DNA of 64,000 bases from Planctomyces sp. SH-PL14 (GCF_001610835.1 NZ_CP011270.1:3552001-3616000); one strand, 5' to 3'. Shown: positions 26,752-36,021, counted from the stretch's first letter. A program made the numbers and translations. The notes: a model not told the origin generated them from the sequence alone.

Positions 26752-28254
26752 ATGTGGAGAACGTCCGTGATCGCCCGCTCTCTCGTCCTGCTGGGTTTTC
26801 TGTCTGCCGCATCCTCACTCCCGGCCCAGCCGACGAGTCCTCCCACGCCCGGCCTCGGTCCTGCGGCTCCCGCGGCCCCCGCGGCCGATGGTGCGCCGGC
26901 CGCTCCCGGGGCAGTGCCGGTGACGGAAGAGAAGGACAAGCTCAAGACGCAGGCGGACGAGGCGTACCGCAAGCAGGACTACACGAAGGCGATCGAGATC
27001 CTCGACCAGATCCTCAAGGAGACTCCGAACGACCACGTCGCCCTCTATCTGCGGGCGAGCGCCAAGGTCGAGCTGGGGGCGGACGAGGGGAAGGCGGAGC
27101 TGATCCGGAACGGGATCACGGACTCGATTAACGCCGTCAAGGCGGAAGGGAAGTCGCGGCCGGACTACTACCTCCCGTACTTCTACGGGATGTCGCAGCT
27201 CTCTGCCCTCGAGAACACGCTGGAGCATGCGCGTTCGGCCCGCGGGGTGGCGGACGGAATGCTGAAGCAGCCTCTCCAGGGGCCCGAGCGGTCGCAGATC
27301 CTGTATCAGCGGGCGCTCCTGAGCCTGCAGATGAAGGAGCCGGTTCCCGCGAAGGCGGACCTGGAGGAGTCGGTGAAGCTCGTGGCAGACAACATGGCCG
27401 CCTGGATGGCGCTGGCCGACGTCACGGCGCGGCAGGACGGGGTGGACAAGGGGCTCGAGGTCTTCCGGCAGGCGATCGAAAAGCATCCGAGCGACGCGAT
27501 GCTCCTCAACAACCGGGGGATGTTCCTGCAGTCGCAGGGTCGGGACAGCGAAGCGGTCGCCGACTTCACGCGGGCGTATGAGATCGATCCCAAGTTCACC
27601 GTCGCCCTCGCCAACCGGGGGTTGTCGCTCCTGAACCAGTCGCAGTTCGAGGCGGCGGAGGCGGACCTGACGAAGGCGATGGAAGGGGGGCAGCTCGACC
27701 GGGGGATCCTGAGCCTGCGGTCGGCGGTGCGGATGAACCTCAACCGGCTGGACGACGCGATCCGCGACAGCGAAGCAGGGGTGAAGCTGGAGCCGGAGAA
27801 CCCGCTGGCCCATGCGGACCTGGGGTTCGCGCAGTTCGCCGCCAAGGACTATGCCGGGGCGCTCAAGTCGCTCGATGAAGCGCAGCGGCTGGGGAAGGAA
27901 CTACCGTTCCTCCTGCCGTGGCGGTACGCGGCGGCCAAGGCGGCGGGGGCGCCGATCCCGGCCGACGCGGACGCGGCGATCAAGAAGGGGAAGGAGCAGC
28001 GGAACTGGTTCGAGTCGCTGACCGCCTACCAGGCGGGGCAGATCACGGAGGCGGATCTCAAGCAGTTGATCGACGCCGCGCCGGAGCCGTATCGCGATCC
28101 TCAGAAGTGTGAGGCGAACTGTTTCATCGGGCTCAAGGCCGTGGCCGCCGGGAACAGGGAGGCGGCAAAGCGGGCGTTCCAGCAGTCGCTGACGAGCAAG
28201 GCAACGTCGCTGTCGGCGTACCGCGTCGCGCGGGCGATGGTGAGCGGGCTGTAG
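26752..28254 (+). CDS. Exported TPR-repeat protein
   Basis: A 500-residue protein with a signal peptide (SVIARSLVLLGFLSAASSL, cleavage near LPAQ) and a short Pro/Ala-rich linker. From about residue 65 onward it is a chain of TPR helical pairs, for example DEAYRKQDYTKAIEILDQIL, LLNNRGMFLQSQGRDSEAV, ALANRGLSLLNQSQFEAAE and AHADLGFAQFAAKDYAGALK. Such proteins act as periplasmic scaffolds. There is no enzymatic domain. A strong bidirectional terminator follows the stop codon, so it is probably a single-gene unit. Confidence 0.82.
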   Translation: MWRTSVIARSLVLLGFLSAASSLPAQPTSPPTPGLGPAAPAAPAADGAPAAPGAVPVTEEKDKLKTQADEAYRKQDYTKAIEILDQILKETPNDHVALYLRASAKVELGADEGKAELIRNGITDSINAVKAEGKSRPDYYLPYFYGMSQLSALENTLEHARSARGVADGMLKQPLQGPERSQILYQRALLSLQMKEPVPAKADLEESVKLVADNMAAWMALADVTARQDGVDKGLEVFRQAIEKHPSDAMLLNNRGMFLQSQGRDSEAVADFTRAYEIDPKFTVALANRGLSLLNQSQFEAAEADLTKAMEGGQLDRGILSLRSAVRMNLNRLDDAIRDSEAGVKLEPENPLAHADLGFAQFAAKDYAGALKSLDEAQRLGKELPFLLPWRYAAAKAAGAPIPADADAAIKKGKEQRNWFESLTAYQAGQITEADLKQLIDAAPEPYRDPQKCEANCFIGLKAVAAGNREAAKRAFQQSLTSKATSLSAYRVARAMVSGL

Positions 28255-28300
28255 AGGTCACTCGTCCGGCTCTCGGAAACAGAGACGTGCAGAAACGATC

Positions 28301-28327
28301 AGGGGCAGGTCATCGCGACCTGCCCCT
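28301..28327. terminator. Bidirectional terminator between convergent genes
   Basis: An 11-bp perfect stem (AGGGGCAGGTC 28301-28311 with 28317-28327) and a 5-nt loop. It sits in the 100-bp gap between the ends of the TPR gene and the sugar isomerase gene; GTCTGTTTG follows on the plus side. Confidence 0.75.
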
Positions 28328-28355
28328 GTCTGTTTGATCAGCCTGGACCGGAGCC

Positions 28356-29258
28356 TCAGAAAGAAGCCCGGACGGTCTTGAGGCAGAGCTCGACGTCGGC
28401 GATCGGGTTCTCGGCGTTCTCCTCGTACTCGATCGCGACGCAGTACTTGTAGTCCTGGGCGCGGAGCACCTTGAGGCAGCCCTTCACGTCGAGCTCCCCT
28501 TCACCAAGGACCGTGAACAGCTTCCCTTCGCGCTTCAGCTGATCGACGCGTCCCTTCGGCAGCCCTTTGGACGCCTTCTCCTGCTCGGCGGCGTCGCGGA
28601 TCGTCCGGACGTCCTTGAGGTGGACGCCGAAGACCCGCTTGTTGAAGCGTTCCAGGATCTCGACCGGGTTCTCGTCGCTGCGGAGGTAGTGGCCGGTGTC
28701 GACGCAGGCCCCGATCTTGGGGTGGCGATCCTTGATGACCTTCTCGACGTCGGACGCCTTGTCGTAGCGGTGGCCGGGGCCATGGTTGTGGATCCCGATG
28801 GCGACGTCGTACTCGGCAACGAGCTTGTCGAGGAGGTCGAACGTCTTGTTGTCCGGCTTGGGGTCGGCGCTGATCGACATGAGGCCCATTGCCTTGGCGA
28901 ACTCGAACGCTTCGCGGGCCTTGGTTTCGTTCTCGTCGAAGCCGAGGACGCCGTAGGCGAGCAGCGTGATGCCGGCGTCGTTGAGCTGCTTGCGGGAGGC
29001 GGCGAGGGCGGCGGGAACCGTCGTCATCGGGACGTGCTTGGGGTACGACTCCCAGAAGTGGATGCCGAGCTTCTTGCTGTGTTCGATGGCCTGCTCGACG
29101 TCGAAGTTGCGGAGGGTGTAGCTCTGCAGTCCGACCTTAAGGCCGTGGTATGGGTCGGCTTCAGCCCCCCAGGTGAGGCTGGGGCAGGCGGCCAGGGCGC
29201 TGGCGGCGGAGAGCTGACGGAGGAAGTGTCGGCGGGACACGGGAGCGGTGAACGGCAT
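28356..29258 (-). CDS. Tat-exported sugar phosphate isomerase/epimerase (xylose-isomerase-like TIM barrel)
   Basis: A 300-residue AP-endonuclease-2/xylose-isomerase-like TIM barrel. The N-terminus has a twin-arginine signal, VSRRHFLRQLSAASALAACP, so the folded enzyme is exported. Metal ligands are distributed as expected: the His/Asn of GIHNHGPGHRYD, the Asp/His of CVDTGHYLRS, FGVHLKDVR, and the terminal Glu of YCVAIEYEEN. The start at 29258 has GAGGAG at the right spacing and begins the Tat signal; a 56-codon longer frame is not supported. Planctomycetes carry many such exported paralogues, thought to act on uncommon sugars; the substrate is unknown. Confidence 0.88.
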   Translation of the reverse strand: MPFTAPVSRRHFLRQLSAASALAACPSLTWGAEADPYHGLKVGLQSYTLRNFDVEQAIEHSKKLGIHFWESYPKHVPMTTVPAALAASRKQLNDAGITLLAYGVLGFDENETKAREAFEFAKAMGLMSISADPKPDNKTFDLLDKLVAEYDVAIGIHNHGPGHRYDKASDVEKVIKDRHPKIGACVDTGHYLRSDENPVEILERFNKRVFGVHLKDVRTIRDAAEQEKASKGLPKGRVDQLKREGKLFTVLGEGELDVKGCLKVLRAQDYKYCVAIEYEENAENPIADVELCLKTVRASF

Positions 29259-29413
29259 CGGTTTCTCCTCGGCGCGGGAATGAGATGCCTGACGATATCG
29301 GGGTTCGGGTCTGGTCGCCATTGTGCGTTCGGCGGGGTCGGTCCTCGCGCACCTGAAGCCGCGCCCATTCCCCTCCTTCCTCGGACCGCGCGCCCGCCGG
29401 AGCGACTCACGCC

Positions 29414-29461
29414 AGCTCAATCCCATCGTTCCACGGCCACCAGGTCCAGGGGCCCCGCCCC
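29414..29461 (+). repeat. Diverged fragment of the multi-hairpin element (left part)
   Basis: AGCTCAATCCCATCGTTCC, then CACCAGGTCCAGGGGccccGCCCCTGG, resembles the AGCTCAAACCCAACGTGCC and left-hairpin portion of the family. It lies 19 bp past the stop of the next gene. Similarity is weaker than for other copies. Confidence 0.45.
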
Positions 29462-29479
29462 TGGTCGCGCCTGGCCTGG

Positions 29480-30430
29480 CTATTTGCGGCGGGTGGAGCG
29501 GACCTTGGCGGCGATCCGGGAGAGGATCTGCTGGGCGCGGTTCTCGCCGTCACGCGATGCCGAGGCGGACGCGTTCTGCATGGCGAGGAGGAGTGTCTGG
29601 CAGGTCTTGCGGTAGGTCTCGATCTCGCTGCGGATGACCGCCAGTTGAGGCGAGGCTTTGCGGGGGAGGACGATCTCCTCGTAGGACTGGACGATCTGGG
29701 TGCGGCGGCCGGCGGCGCTGGTGACGCCGATGTCGTGTTCGCGGATGTAGCGGGCGACCTGGCCGGCGCCGTCGCGGAGCCAGCGGCGGGCGTCCTGCCA
29801 CTCCTTCTTGTCGTTGTTGTCGGCGGCGAGGCGTTCTTCGGCGCTGAGGTCGCGGTTGAGGGACTGCAGGCGTCCCTGCTGGGAGCCGAGTTGTTTGCGG
29901 ATGCCGGCGAGTTGCGACTCGAGGAGTTCGATGGCCTGCCAGTCGGATTCGATCGCCTGGAAGGTGCGTTCGAGGTCGGAGCCGGCGGGAACAGTCTGCT
30001 GGTTCGAGGTGGTGGGGAAAACCGGCGCCGCCATGGGGGCGGGGATCGGCATGGGAGCGAAGGCTGGCGACGGGACGGGTGCGTAGTTGGGGGCGAAAGC
30101 TCGCAGGCGGAGGATGACGGTGGGGTCCGGGTGTTGAGGCGAGAGGGGGAGCGGCTGATCGAGGGCCGGGACCTCGGCGCCGCCGGAGGCGAGGAGCATG
30201 CCGCCGATGTTCCAGGATTCGATGTCGGCCGGTTGGCCGCCGAGGGCGGTGAGGATGCGTCGGAGGGTGAGGTAGGGGCCGAGTGAGGCGACGACGGGCG
30301 GGGGGATGCGGACGATGACGTCGAGGGGTGCGGAGGCGGGGCGGACCCAGGCCCAGAGGGTGGCTTGTGGGAGGTCGGGGGGAGCAGCGGGTTCCCAGGT
30401 GGGAGACGGGGGGCGGAAGAGGAGAGCCAT
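29480..30430 (-). CDS. Hypothetical coiled-coil protein
   Basis: A 316-residue protein without a recognised family. Residues about 10-100 form a mixed domain (TLWAWVRPASAPLDVIVRIP, ILTALGGQPADIESWNIGGM), followed by a Pro/Ala-rich linker, then a long helical part from about 150: QAIESDWQAIELLESQLAGI, LQSLNRDLSAEERLAADNND and KASPQLAVIRSEIETYRKTC, consistent with a coiled coil. The C-terminus is basic (IAAKVRSTRRK). No signal peptide. I chose the ATG at 30430 because it begins the conserved-looking part; the frame stays open much further upstream, through the repeat element and antisense to the hydrolase gene, and that extension is not coding. The start has no good ribosome site, so it is uncertain. 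Confidence 0.6.
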   Translation of the reverse strand: MALLFRPPSPTWEPAAPPDLPQATLWAWVRPASAPLDVIVRIPPPVVASLGPYLTLRRILTALGGQPADIESWNIGGMLLASGGAEVPALDQPLPLSPQHPDPTVILRLRAFAPNYAPVPSPAFAPMPIPAPMAAPVFPTTSNQQTVPAGSDLERTFQAIESDWQAIELLESQLAGIRKQLGSQQGRLQSLNRDLSAEERLAADNNDKKEWQDARRWLRDGAGQVARYIREHDIGVTSAAGRRTQIVQSYEEIVLPRKASPQLAVIRSEIETYRKTCQTLLLAMQNASASASRDGENRAQQILSRIAAKVRSTRRK

Positions 30431-30519
30431 GGGGAGGGGGAACGGGGCGGGCGGAGAGGCAAAGCGTTGATTGTGACGGCTGGGGTTGGGAAGTCCCACT
30501 GTGAAGCAGAAACCCAAGG

Positions 30520-30835
30520 GACGTCCTTGCCGGCACGGCTCCCATAGCTCAAACCCAACGTGCTCCGGCGGCCTGGGGTCAAGGGGGCCTCGCCCCCTTG
30601 CCGCCGGAGGCACTTTCATGAGGAACCGTGGCAAGCAACGGACGTCCGCTTTGTGACACCAGCGTTGAGAACTCAACGCTCGCCTTGGAATCCCCGCAGG
30701 TTGGTGACGGGGCATACGACACGGTGTCCGCGCTTGGACACGATCTCCTTCAGAGATCTCTCGACGGCCAGGCCTCCGGCGGGCAAAGGGGATTCTCCCC
30801 TCTGCACTCCCTGACCAGGGTGCCCCTGGACCCGG
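30520..30835 (+). repeat. Multi-hairpin intergenic element, copy 5 (best palindromes)
   Basis: Reference orientation, divergent promoter region. Shows all hairpins clearly: left GC hairpin 30581-30599 (ctc loop); CGGACGTCCG at 30639-30648; AGCGTTGAGAACTCAACGCT at 30661-30680; GTGTCCGCGCTTGGACAC at 30724-30741; right hairpin AGGGGA-ttc-TCCCCT around 30787-30801. Both GC hairpins have short loops in this copy. Confidence 0.92.
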
Positions 30836-30928
30836 ATAGATGACGACGTTGAACTGGATTCGGCGATACCATCCCGTTCCAGCGGTGTTGAGTCTCCTAT
30901 CGCCTCTTCTGTCCCGCGAACTGCCGCC

Positions 30929-31897
30929 ATGATCCTCCGCCTCCTGACCCTCCTGACCCTCCTCTCCACCTCCGCACCCCTGCGGGCCGAGTACGACCCC
31001 CTCAAAGTCGACTCCACCACCCGCGAAACCAAAGACTTCACGATCGCCGACTCCACCCGCTCGCGCGAAATCCCCATCCGCGTCTACCTCCCCAAAGAAC
31101 CCAAACCCGCCCCCGTCATCCTCTTCAGCCACGGCCTCGGCGGCGCACGCACCAACAACGCCTACCTCGGCCAACACTGGGCCCAGCGGGGCTACATCGC
31201 CGTCTTCCTCCAACACGCCGGCAGCGACGAAAACGTCTGGCGCGAAGCCCGCCTCGGCGAACGACTCTCCACACTCCGCGAAGCCGCCAGCCCCAAGAAC
31301 TTCCTCCTCCGCAACGAGGACGTCCGCGTCACTCTCGACCAGCTCGACCAGTGGAACACCGACAAGACACACCCGCTGTCCGGCCGGCTCGACCTCAAGC
31401 ACGTCGGGATGTCCGGCCACTCCTTCGGGGCCGTCACGACCCAGGCGGTCAGCGGCCAGACACCCGTCATCGGCAAAGGCTTCACCGACGACCGGATCCG
31501 GGCTGCCGTCATGATGAGCCCCAGCGGACCGCGGCGCGGAGACCCGCAGAAGGCGTTCGGCAGAGTGAAGATCCCCTGGATGCTCCTGACCGGAACGGAA
31601 GACGATTCCCCGATCGGCGACACGACTCCGGAATCGCGCCTCGAAGTCTTCCCCGGACTCCCTCCCGGCGGAAAGTACGAACTGGTCCTCAACGGCGCAC
31701 AGCACTCGGCGTTCTCCGAGCGAGCCCTGCCGGGAGACATGAAGAAGCGAAACCCCAACCACCACCGCGCGATCCTGGCAATGACGACCGCCTTCTGGGA
31801 CGCCTACCTCAAGGACGACGCCGCGGCCAAGGCATGGCTCGACGGCCCGGACGCCAAAAGCGTCCTGGAGAAGGAAGACCGCTGGCAGCGGAAGTGA
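30929..31897 (+). CDS. Secreted alpha/beta hydrolase (dienelactone-hydrolase/PAF-acetylhydrolase-like)
   Basis: A 322-residue protein with a signal peptide (MILRLLTLLTLLSTSAPLRA). The alpha/beta hydrolase fold shows an oxyanion HG motif (ILFSHGLGGARTN), the nucleophile Ser in HVGMSGHSFGAVTT, an acid-containing strand (PWMLLTGTEDDSPIGD) and the catalytic His in LNGAQHSAFSE. Substrates are likely esters or acetyl groups outside the cytoplasm; the true substrate is unknown. The gene is preceded by a repeat element 94 bp upstream. Confidence 0.87.
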   Translation: MILRLLTLLTLLSTSAPLRAEYDPLKVDSTTRETKDFTIADSTRSREIPIRVYLPKEPKPAPVILFSHGLGGARTNNAYLGQHWAQRGYIAVFLQHAGSDENVWREARLGERLSTLREAASPKNFLLRNEDVRVTLDQLDQWNTDKTHPLSGRLDLKHVGMSGHSFGAVTTQAVSGQTPVIGKGFTDDRIRAAVMMSPSGPRRGDPQKAFGRVKIPWMLLTGTEDDSPIGDTTPESRLEVFPGLPPGGKYELVLNGAQHSAFSERALPGDMKKRNPNHHRAILAMTTAFWDAYLKDDAAAKAWLDGPDAKSVLEKEDRWQRK

Positions 31898-31995
31898 TTC
31901 GCCGGCGCCATCGAAGGACGGCCATTCTGCGATGAGGTACGCTCCGAGCGTCGTGCGATCTTTCGACGAAGTCGCGACACTCCGGAGCCCTTTCG

Positions 31996-32550
31996 ATGGC
32001 GGAAATCTACGTCAGCACGGACGTCGAGGCGGACGGCCCGATCCCCGGTCCGCATTCGATGCTCAGCTTTGCCTCCGCGGCGTACCTGGCGGACAAGACC
32101 CTCGTCGGCACGTTCGAAGCGAATCTCACGCTCCTCCCGGAGGCGGTCGGCGATCCGCGGACGATGGCGTGGTGGGAAACGCAGCCGGAGGCGTGGGCCG
32201 CCTGCCGGAAGGATCCCGGCGATCCGCAGGAGGTGATGCCGCGGTATGTCCGGTGGCTCAAGGGGCTCCCGGGCCGTCCGGTCTTCGTTGGCTACCCGGC
32301 GGCTTATGACTTCCTGTTCGTCTACTGGTATCTGATCCGCTTCGCTGGCGAGAGCCCGTTCTCGCACTCCGCGCTCGATATCAAGACGTATGCGATGGCG
32401 GTTCTTGGCAAGGAGTACCGTGAGTCCGTGAAGCGGAACATGCCGCGGAGCTGGTTCGACGACCTGCCGCATACGCATGTCGCTCTCGACGACGCCCTCG
32501 GCCAGGGGGCCCTGTTCTGCAACATGCTGGCCCACGCGCGGCAGTCATAG
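31996..32550 (+). CDS. DEDDh-type 3'-5' exonuclease (RNase H-like fold)
   Basis: A 184-residue protein with the four acidic residues of the DnaQ-like superfamily: Asp9 and Glu11 in STDVEADGP, Asp105 in [14 protein letters not shown], and Asp166 with His161 in [14 protein letters not shown], which gives the H-x4-D pattern of the DEDDh branch. It would degrade nucleic acid from the 3' end with two metals. The short length and lack of extra domains suggest a stand-alone nuclease. It is 98 bp downstream of the hydrolase gene, with no clear functional link. Confidence 0.82.
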   Translation: MAEIYVSTDVEADGPIPGPHSMLSFASAAYLADKTLVGTFEANLTLLPEAVGDPRTMAWWETQPEAWAACRKDPGDPQEVMPRYVRWLKGLPGRPVFVGYPAAYDFLFVYWYLIRFAGESPFSHSALDIKTYAMAVLGKEYRESVKRNMPRSWFDDLPHTHVALDDALGQGALFCNMLAHARQS

Positions 32551-32627
32551 GATGGGCCAAGCTCTGCCGACCGGCGGGGTGTGAGACCCAACCGGTCCGA
32601 AGTCTCGGGGATTCGAAGCCTTCGGAT

Positions 32628-32809
32628 TTTGAAACACAGAGGCACGGAGAACACAGAGGAAGGGAGCCACGGATGAACACAGATGGACACAGATAAAGGC
32701 AGGAGCGCGGGGCTCACAGCCCTGTCGGTGCTGCCTCTAAATTCGTACCGATGATCGCCGATCCCGAGGCTTGTCCTTCTCTGCGCCCTCTGTGCCTCTG
32801 TGTTTCAAA
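32628..32809. repeat. Inverted-repeat element with TTTGAAACACAGAGGCAC arms, copy 1
   Basis: Arms 32628-32662 and 32775-32809 are imperfect reverse complements. The centre begins GGGAGCCACGGATGAACAC, then ACAGATGGACACAGATA. A second copy with the same arms and the same GGGAGCCACGGAT core lies at 40285-40452. The AACACAGAG style is widespread in GC-rich environmental bacteria. Confidence 0.85.
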
Positions 32810-32900
32810 TGTCTTGAGCCCGTCGCTCCCGCCGGCCATCCTCGATTTCTCTGAAAGATTCTCCCCTCTCGTTCGTGTATACAGGGCAAGGGAGAGGTTC

Positions 32901-33491
32901 ATGCCGCGTGTTCCGGAAACCCGAGCCAGCCTGATTCTGCGACTGCCGTCGCGGGCCGATGCCGACGCCTGGCGAGAGTTCGTCTCGCTGTATGAGCCGT
33001 TCGTCCTTCGGTTTGCGCGGCGGAGCGGACTGCAGGACGCCGACGCCCGCGAACTCGTCCAGGATGTCCTGGTCTCCGTCGTCCAGGCGGTCGGCCGATG
33101 GCAGGTCGATCCCGAACGAGCCCGGTTCCGAACCTGGCTCTTCCGGATCGCCCGCAACCGCCTGCTCGACGTCCTGGCCCAACGAGAGCGGCAGAAGATC
33201 CGCGCAGGCTCGAGCGGACTGGTCGACCGGAGCCACGCGGACAGGCTCGTCGAGCAGGCCGCGCGGGCCCACCGGGAGGAACTGTTCCGCTGGGCCGCCG
33301 GCCGCGTGAAGACGCAGTTCCGCGAGGAGACCTGGCAGGCGTTCTGGCGGACGAGTGTTGAAGGCGAGTCGGTCGCGGAAGTCGCGCGGTCACTGGGACT
33401 CACGGAAGGAGCCGTCTATATCGCCCGGAGTCGGGTCATCGCCCGCTTCCGGGAGGAACTCAAGCCCCTGGAGGAGGACCATGCTCTGTAA
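32901..33491 (+). CDS. ECF-type RNA polymerase sigma-70 factor (kinase-associated group)
   Basis: A 196-residue extracytoplasmic-function sigma factor. Region 2 spans about 20-90 (EFVSLYEPFVLRFARRSGLQ, then RELVQDVLVSVVQAVGRWQ and RFRTWLFRIARNRLLDVL), and region 4 is at about 140-190 (VEGESVAEVARSLGLTEGAV, then YIARSRVIARFREEL). ATG at 32901 has GGAGAGG just upstream. It overlaps the following kinase gene by 11 bp, so the two are translated together. In planctomycetes, ECF factors beside a Ser/Thr kinase are regulated by phosphorylation of the sigma factor or release from a zinc-finger anti-sigma domain. Confidence 0.92.
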   Translation: MPRVPETRASLILRLPSRADADAWREFVSLYEPFVLRFARRSGLQDADARELVQDVLVSVVQAVGRWQVDPERARFRTWLFRIARNRLLDVLAQRERQKIRAGSSGLVDRSHADRLVEQAARAHREELFRWAAGRVKTQFREETWQAFWRTSVEGESVAEVARSLGLTEGAVYIARSRVIARFREELKPLEEDHAL

Positions 33492-35115
33492 CGACGCGCG
33501 GCTCCGCGCCCTCCTGACCGTCGACGAAAGCAGCGGCCTGTTCCGCGACGTTTCGAAACACGTGGAAACCTGCCCGCGGTGCCGGGAGCGACTCCTCGAA
33601 CTGTCCGGCGATGAATCCCTCGTGCTGGAGGCGTGCGAGACGCTCCGCGGCGAAGGGGAAGTCACCGACGCCGATCTTGGCCTTTCCTCCTCGGTGCTGG
33701 TGGCGATCGACTCCCTTCAGGGAGGGGACGTCCCGATCGACTTCGAGACGGTCTCGCTCGACTTCCTCGCCCCGGCGTCGCACCCCGAGATGCTCGGACG
33801 GCTCGGCCGGTACGAGATCGAGAAGGTCATCGGGACCGGCGGCATGGGTGTCGTCCTCAAGGCGTACGACACCGAGCTCCACCGCGTCGTGGCGGTGAAG
33901 GTCCTGCTGCCGCACCTGGCGAACAGCGGCGCGGCCCGGCGGCGGTTCTCGCGGGAGGCGCAGGCCGCGGCGGCGGTCGTCCACGAGCACGTCATCCCGA
34001 TCTACAACGTCGAGGCCGAAGGAGACATCCCGTACCTCGTCATGCAGTACGTCCCCGGACAGTCGCTGCAGGCCCGCGTCGATGAACACGGTCCGCTCGG
34101 AGTCGCCGAGGTCCTGAGAATCGCGCGGCAGGCGGCCGCGGGACTCGCGGCGGCCCACGACCAGGGGGTCGTCCACCGCGACGTGAAGCCGGCCAACCTG
34201 CTCCTCGAAGAATCAGTCGACCGGGTTCTGATCTCGGACTTCGGGCTCGCCCGGACCGTGGACGATGCCACGCTGACCCGGACCGGGATCGTGGCCGGCA
34301 CGCCGCACTACATGTCTCCCGAGCAGGCGGGAGGGGAGGTGGTGGACCACCGCACCGACCTCTTCAGCCTGGGGAGCGTCCTGTACTTCATGTGCACCGG
34401 GCGGCCGCCCTTCCGGGCCGACTCCCCGATGGCGGTCCTGAACCGGATCTGCCACGAGCCGCATCGGCCGGTCGACGAAGTCAACCCGCTCATCCCGCTT
34501 GAGCTGGCGGAGCTGATCGAGCGGCTCCTCGCCAAGCCGGCCGCGGCCCGGTTCGCGTCGGCGCGGGACGTCGAGCAGCAGGCGGCCCGGCTGCTGACTG
34601 CGCTCCAGCAAGGGGGCCGGCTGCGCCGCCGAGGTCTGTGGCGGAGATGGTCGCGCGTTGCCCGCCGGGGACGCGAGGCGGCGCGGCTGTTCCTCCTGGG
34701 TGGCCTGTGTCTTCTGCTGGGGATCGGCGTCAGCCGGTGGATGGGAACGCCGGTGCGGGAAGCGGCCCCGCAGCCGCCTCCCGCCGGTTCCGCGCCCATT
34801 GCCGCCCGATCACCCGAGCCCACTCCCGAAGCAGCCGTGCCGGACTCCACGAACTGGGCCGCCGTCCGCGCGCTCCTCGAACAGGACACGTTCGACGCAG
34901 ACCTTCGGACCGCACAGCAGCAACTGGATCAGGCCGAGCGAACAGACGACGCAGCCACCGATCAGCGGGCCGATCACGATCCCTGGGAGCTTGAACTTCA
35001 GGCGGTCGAATCGCTCCTGGAGAACCTGTCTCCCCTCCGGAAGCCACCCGATCCTCAACGAGCGAACAGCAATCCCGCCGTCCCGGACGCCGGAGCACAG
35101 CCCCAGGCGAACTGA
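33481..35115 (+). CDS. Membrane Ser/Thr protein kinase with N-terminal anti-sigma-like zinc finger
   Basis: A 544-residue single-pass kinase. Residues 28-34 (HVETCPR, H-x2-C-x2-C) form a zinc-binding anti-sigma-like finger (ZAS type). The kinase domain is at about 110-370: glycine loop GTGGMGVVLKAYD, Lys140 in VAVKVL, catalytic HRDVKPANLL (Asp234), DFGLA (253-257) and PHYMSPEQAGG. A membrane helix follows at about 400-420 (LFLLGGLCLLLGIGVSR), then a Pro/Ala-rich C-terminal region outside. The ATG lies within the end of the sigma gene (AGGAGGACC before it). A one-protein anti-sigma plus kinase could sense through its external tail and control the sigma factor by phosphorylation; this is inference. 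Confidence 0.9.
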   Translation: MLCNDARLRALLTVDESSGLFRDVSKHVETCPRCRERLLELSGDESLVLEACETLRGEGEVTDADLGLSSSVLVAIDSLQGGDVPIDFETVSLDFLAPASHPEMLGRLGRYEIEKVIGTGGMGVVLKAYDTELHRVVAVKVLLPHLANSGAARRRFSREAQAAAAVVHEHVIPIYNVEAEGDIPYLVMQYVPGQSLQARVDEHGPLGVAEVLRIARQAAAGLAAAHDQGVVHRDVKPANLLLEESVDRVLISDFGLARTVDDATLTRTGIVAGTPHYMSPEQAGGEVVDHRTDLFSLGSVLYFMCTGRPPFRADSPMAVLNRICHEPHRPVDEVNPLIPLELAELIERLLAKPAAARFASARDVEQQAARLLTALQQGGRLRRRGLWRRWSRVARRGREAARLFLLGGLCLLLGIGVSRWMGTPVREAAPQPPPAGSAPIAARSPEPTPEAAVPDSTNWAAVRALLEQDTFDADLRTAQQQLDQAERTDDAATDQRADHDPWELELQAVESLLENLSPLRKPPDPQRANSNPAVPDAGAQPQAN

Positions 35116-35212
35116 GCCGGCGGGCGGCCATCGAACACGTCATCCCCTCACCGCGCCGGCCCACGCCGGCGGCTCTTCTGACCACTCTCCCCTTCTTGGA
35201 AACGGATCCGCC

Positions 35213-35992
35213 ATGTCGACTTCCCTTCGAAAGCTTCAGATCGCGACGGTCGTGCTCGCCGGTTCGGCCGGCTGGGTCTGGTCGCAGGACCTGTCGTTGC
35301 CGACCGCGGCGCCCGCCACGGCGACGCCGGCTCCGGTCACTGCGGGCCGCCCCCCCGTCGCCGTGCCGCAGTCGGTGGACCTGATCAGAGCGAATCCGCT
35401 TCCCGTGTCCGAACCGTTCGCTCAGGTGAATCCGGCTGGCGAGGCGGGTGTTCGGAACGAGTTCCGGGTCGCTCCGCTGCAGGACCATCTCATCTTCAAC
35501 GCCAAGGTCTCGCAGCCGGTCTATCGCGTCATCCCCAAGACCCGGACGGTGGTGGAGTACATCACCGTGCAGGTCTCGGACGACGAGCGAGCGGAAGGGG
35601 TCGAGCTCAACACGGTGATCGAGACACTGAAGTCCAGCGGTTCCCAGGAGGAGAAGGACGCCGCGGCCAAGACGCTCTCAGACCTTCTCGCGAAGCAGTT
35701 CAACCGGGACCTGGAGCGCCGCGAGAAGGAGGTCGCGGAGTTGGAGGAGCGGGTCAAGAAGCTGCGGGAGCAGGTGACGAAGCGGAAGGAGGCGAAGGAC
35801 GACATCATTAAGCTGCGGCTGACGACGATCACGAATGAAGCGGCCGGTCTGGGTTTCCCGGCGACCGGGGAGCGTGGTCCGCGGGAGTTCGGAGGAGACG
35901 TTCAATACTTCAATACGACGCCGGCGTATGGGGTTCCCAGTGCCGCGCCGGTTCCCGGTCCCGGTCCGACTTATACGCCGCTGTCCCGATGA
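35213..35992 (+). CDS. Exported coiled-coil protein of unknown function
   Basis: A 259-residue protein with a signal peptide (KLQIATVVLAGSAGWVWS, cleavage before QDLSL). After a Pro/Ala-rich linker, residues about 120-150 are beta-rich (YRVIPKTRTVVEYITVQVSD). From about 165 to 205 a charged heptad pattern (FNRDLERREKEVAELEERVK, then KLREQVTKRKEAKD) predicts a coiled coil. The C-terminus is Gly/Pro-rich. It follows the kinase gene by 97 bp and may be its operon partner or target, but this is not shown. Confidence 0.7.
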   Translation: MSTSLRKLQIATVVLAGSAGWVWSQDLSLPTAAPATATPAPVTAGRPPVAVPQSVDLIRANPLPVSEPFAQVNPAGEAGVRNEFRVAPLQDHLIFNAKVSQPVYRVIPKTRTVVEYITVQVSDDERAEGVELNTVIETLKSSGSQEEKDAAAKTLSDLLAKQFNRDLERREKEVAELEERVKKLREQVTKRKEAKDDIIKLRLTTITNEAAGLGFPATGERGPREFGGDVQYFNTTPAYGVPSAAPVPGPGPTYTPLSR

Positions 35993-36021
35993 GGCCGCGT
36001 CTCGTCCCGGCGCCGCCCAGA

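Noticed and set aside
29480-31765. A 761-residue minus-strand frame
   Set aside because: Only the part up to 30430 looks like protein; the rest runs through a repeat element and antisense to the alpha/beta hydrolase gene.
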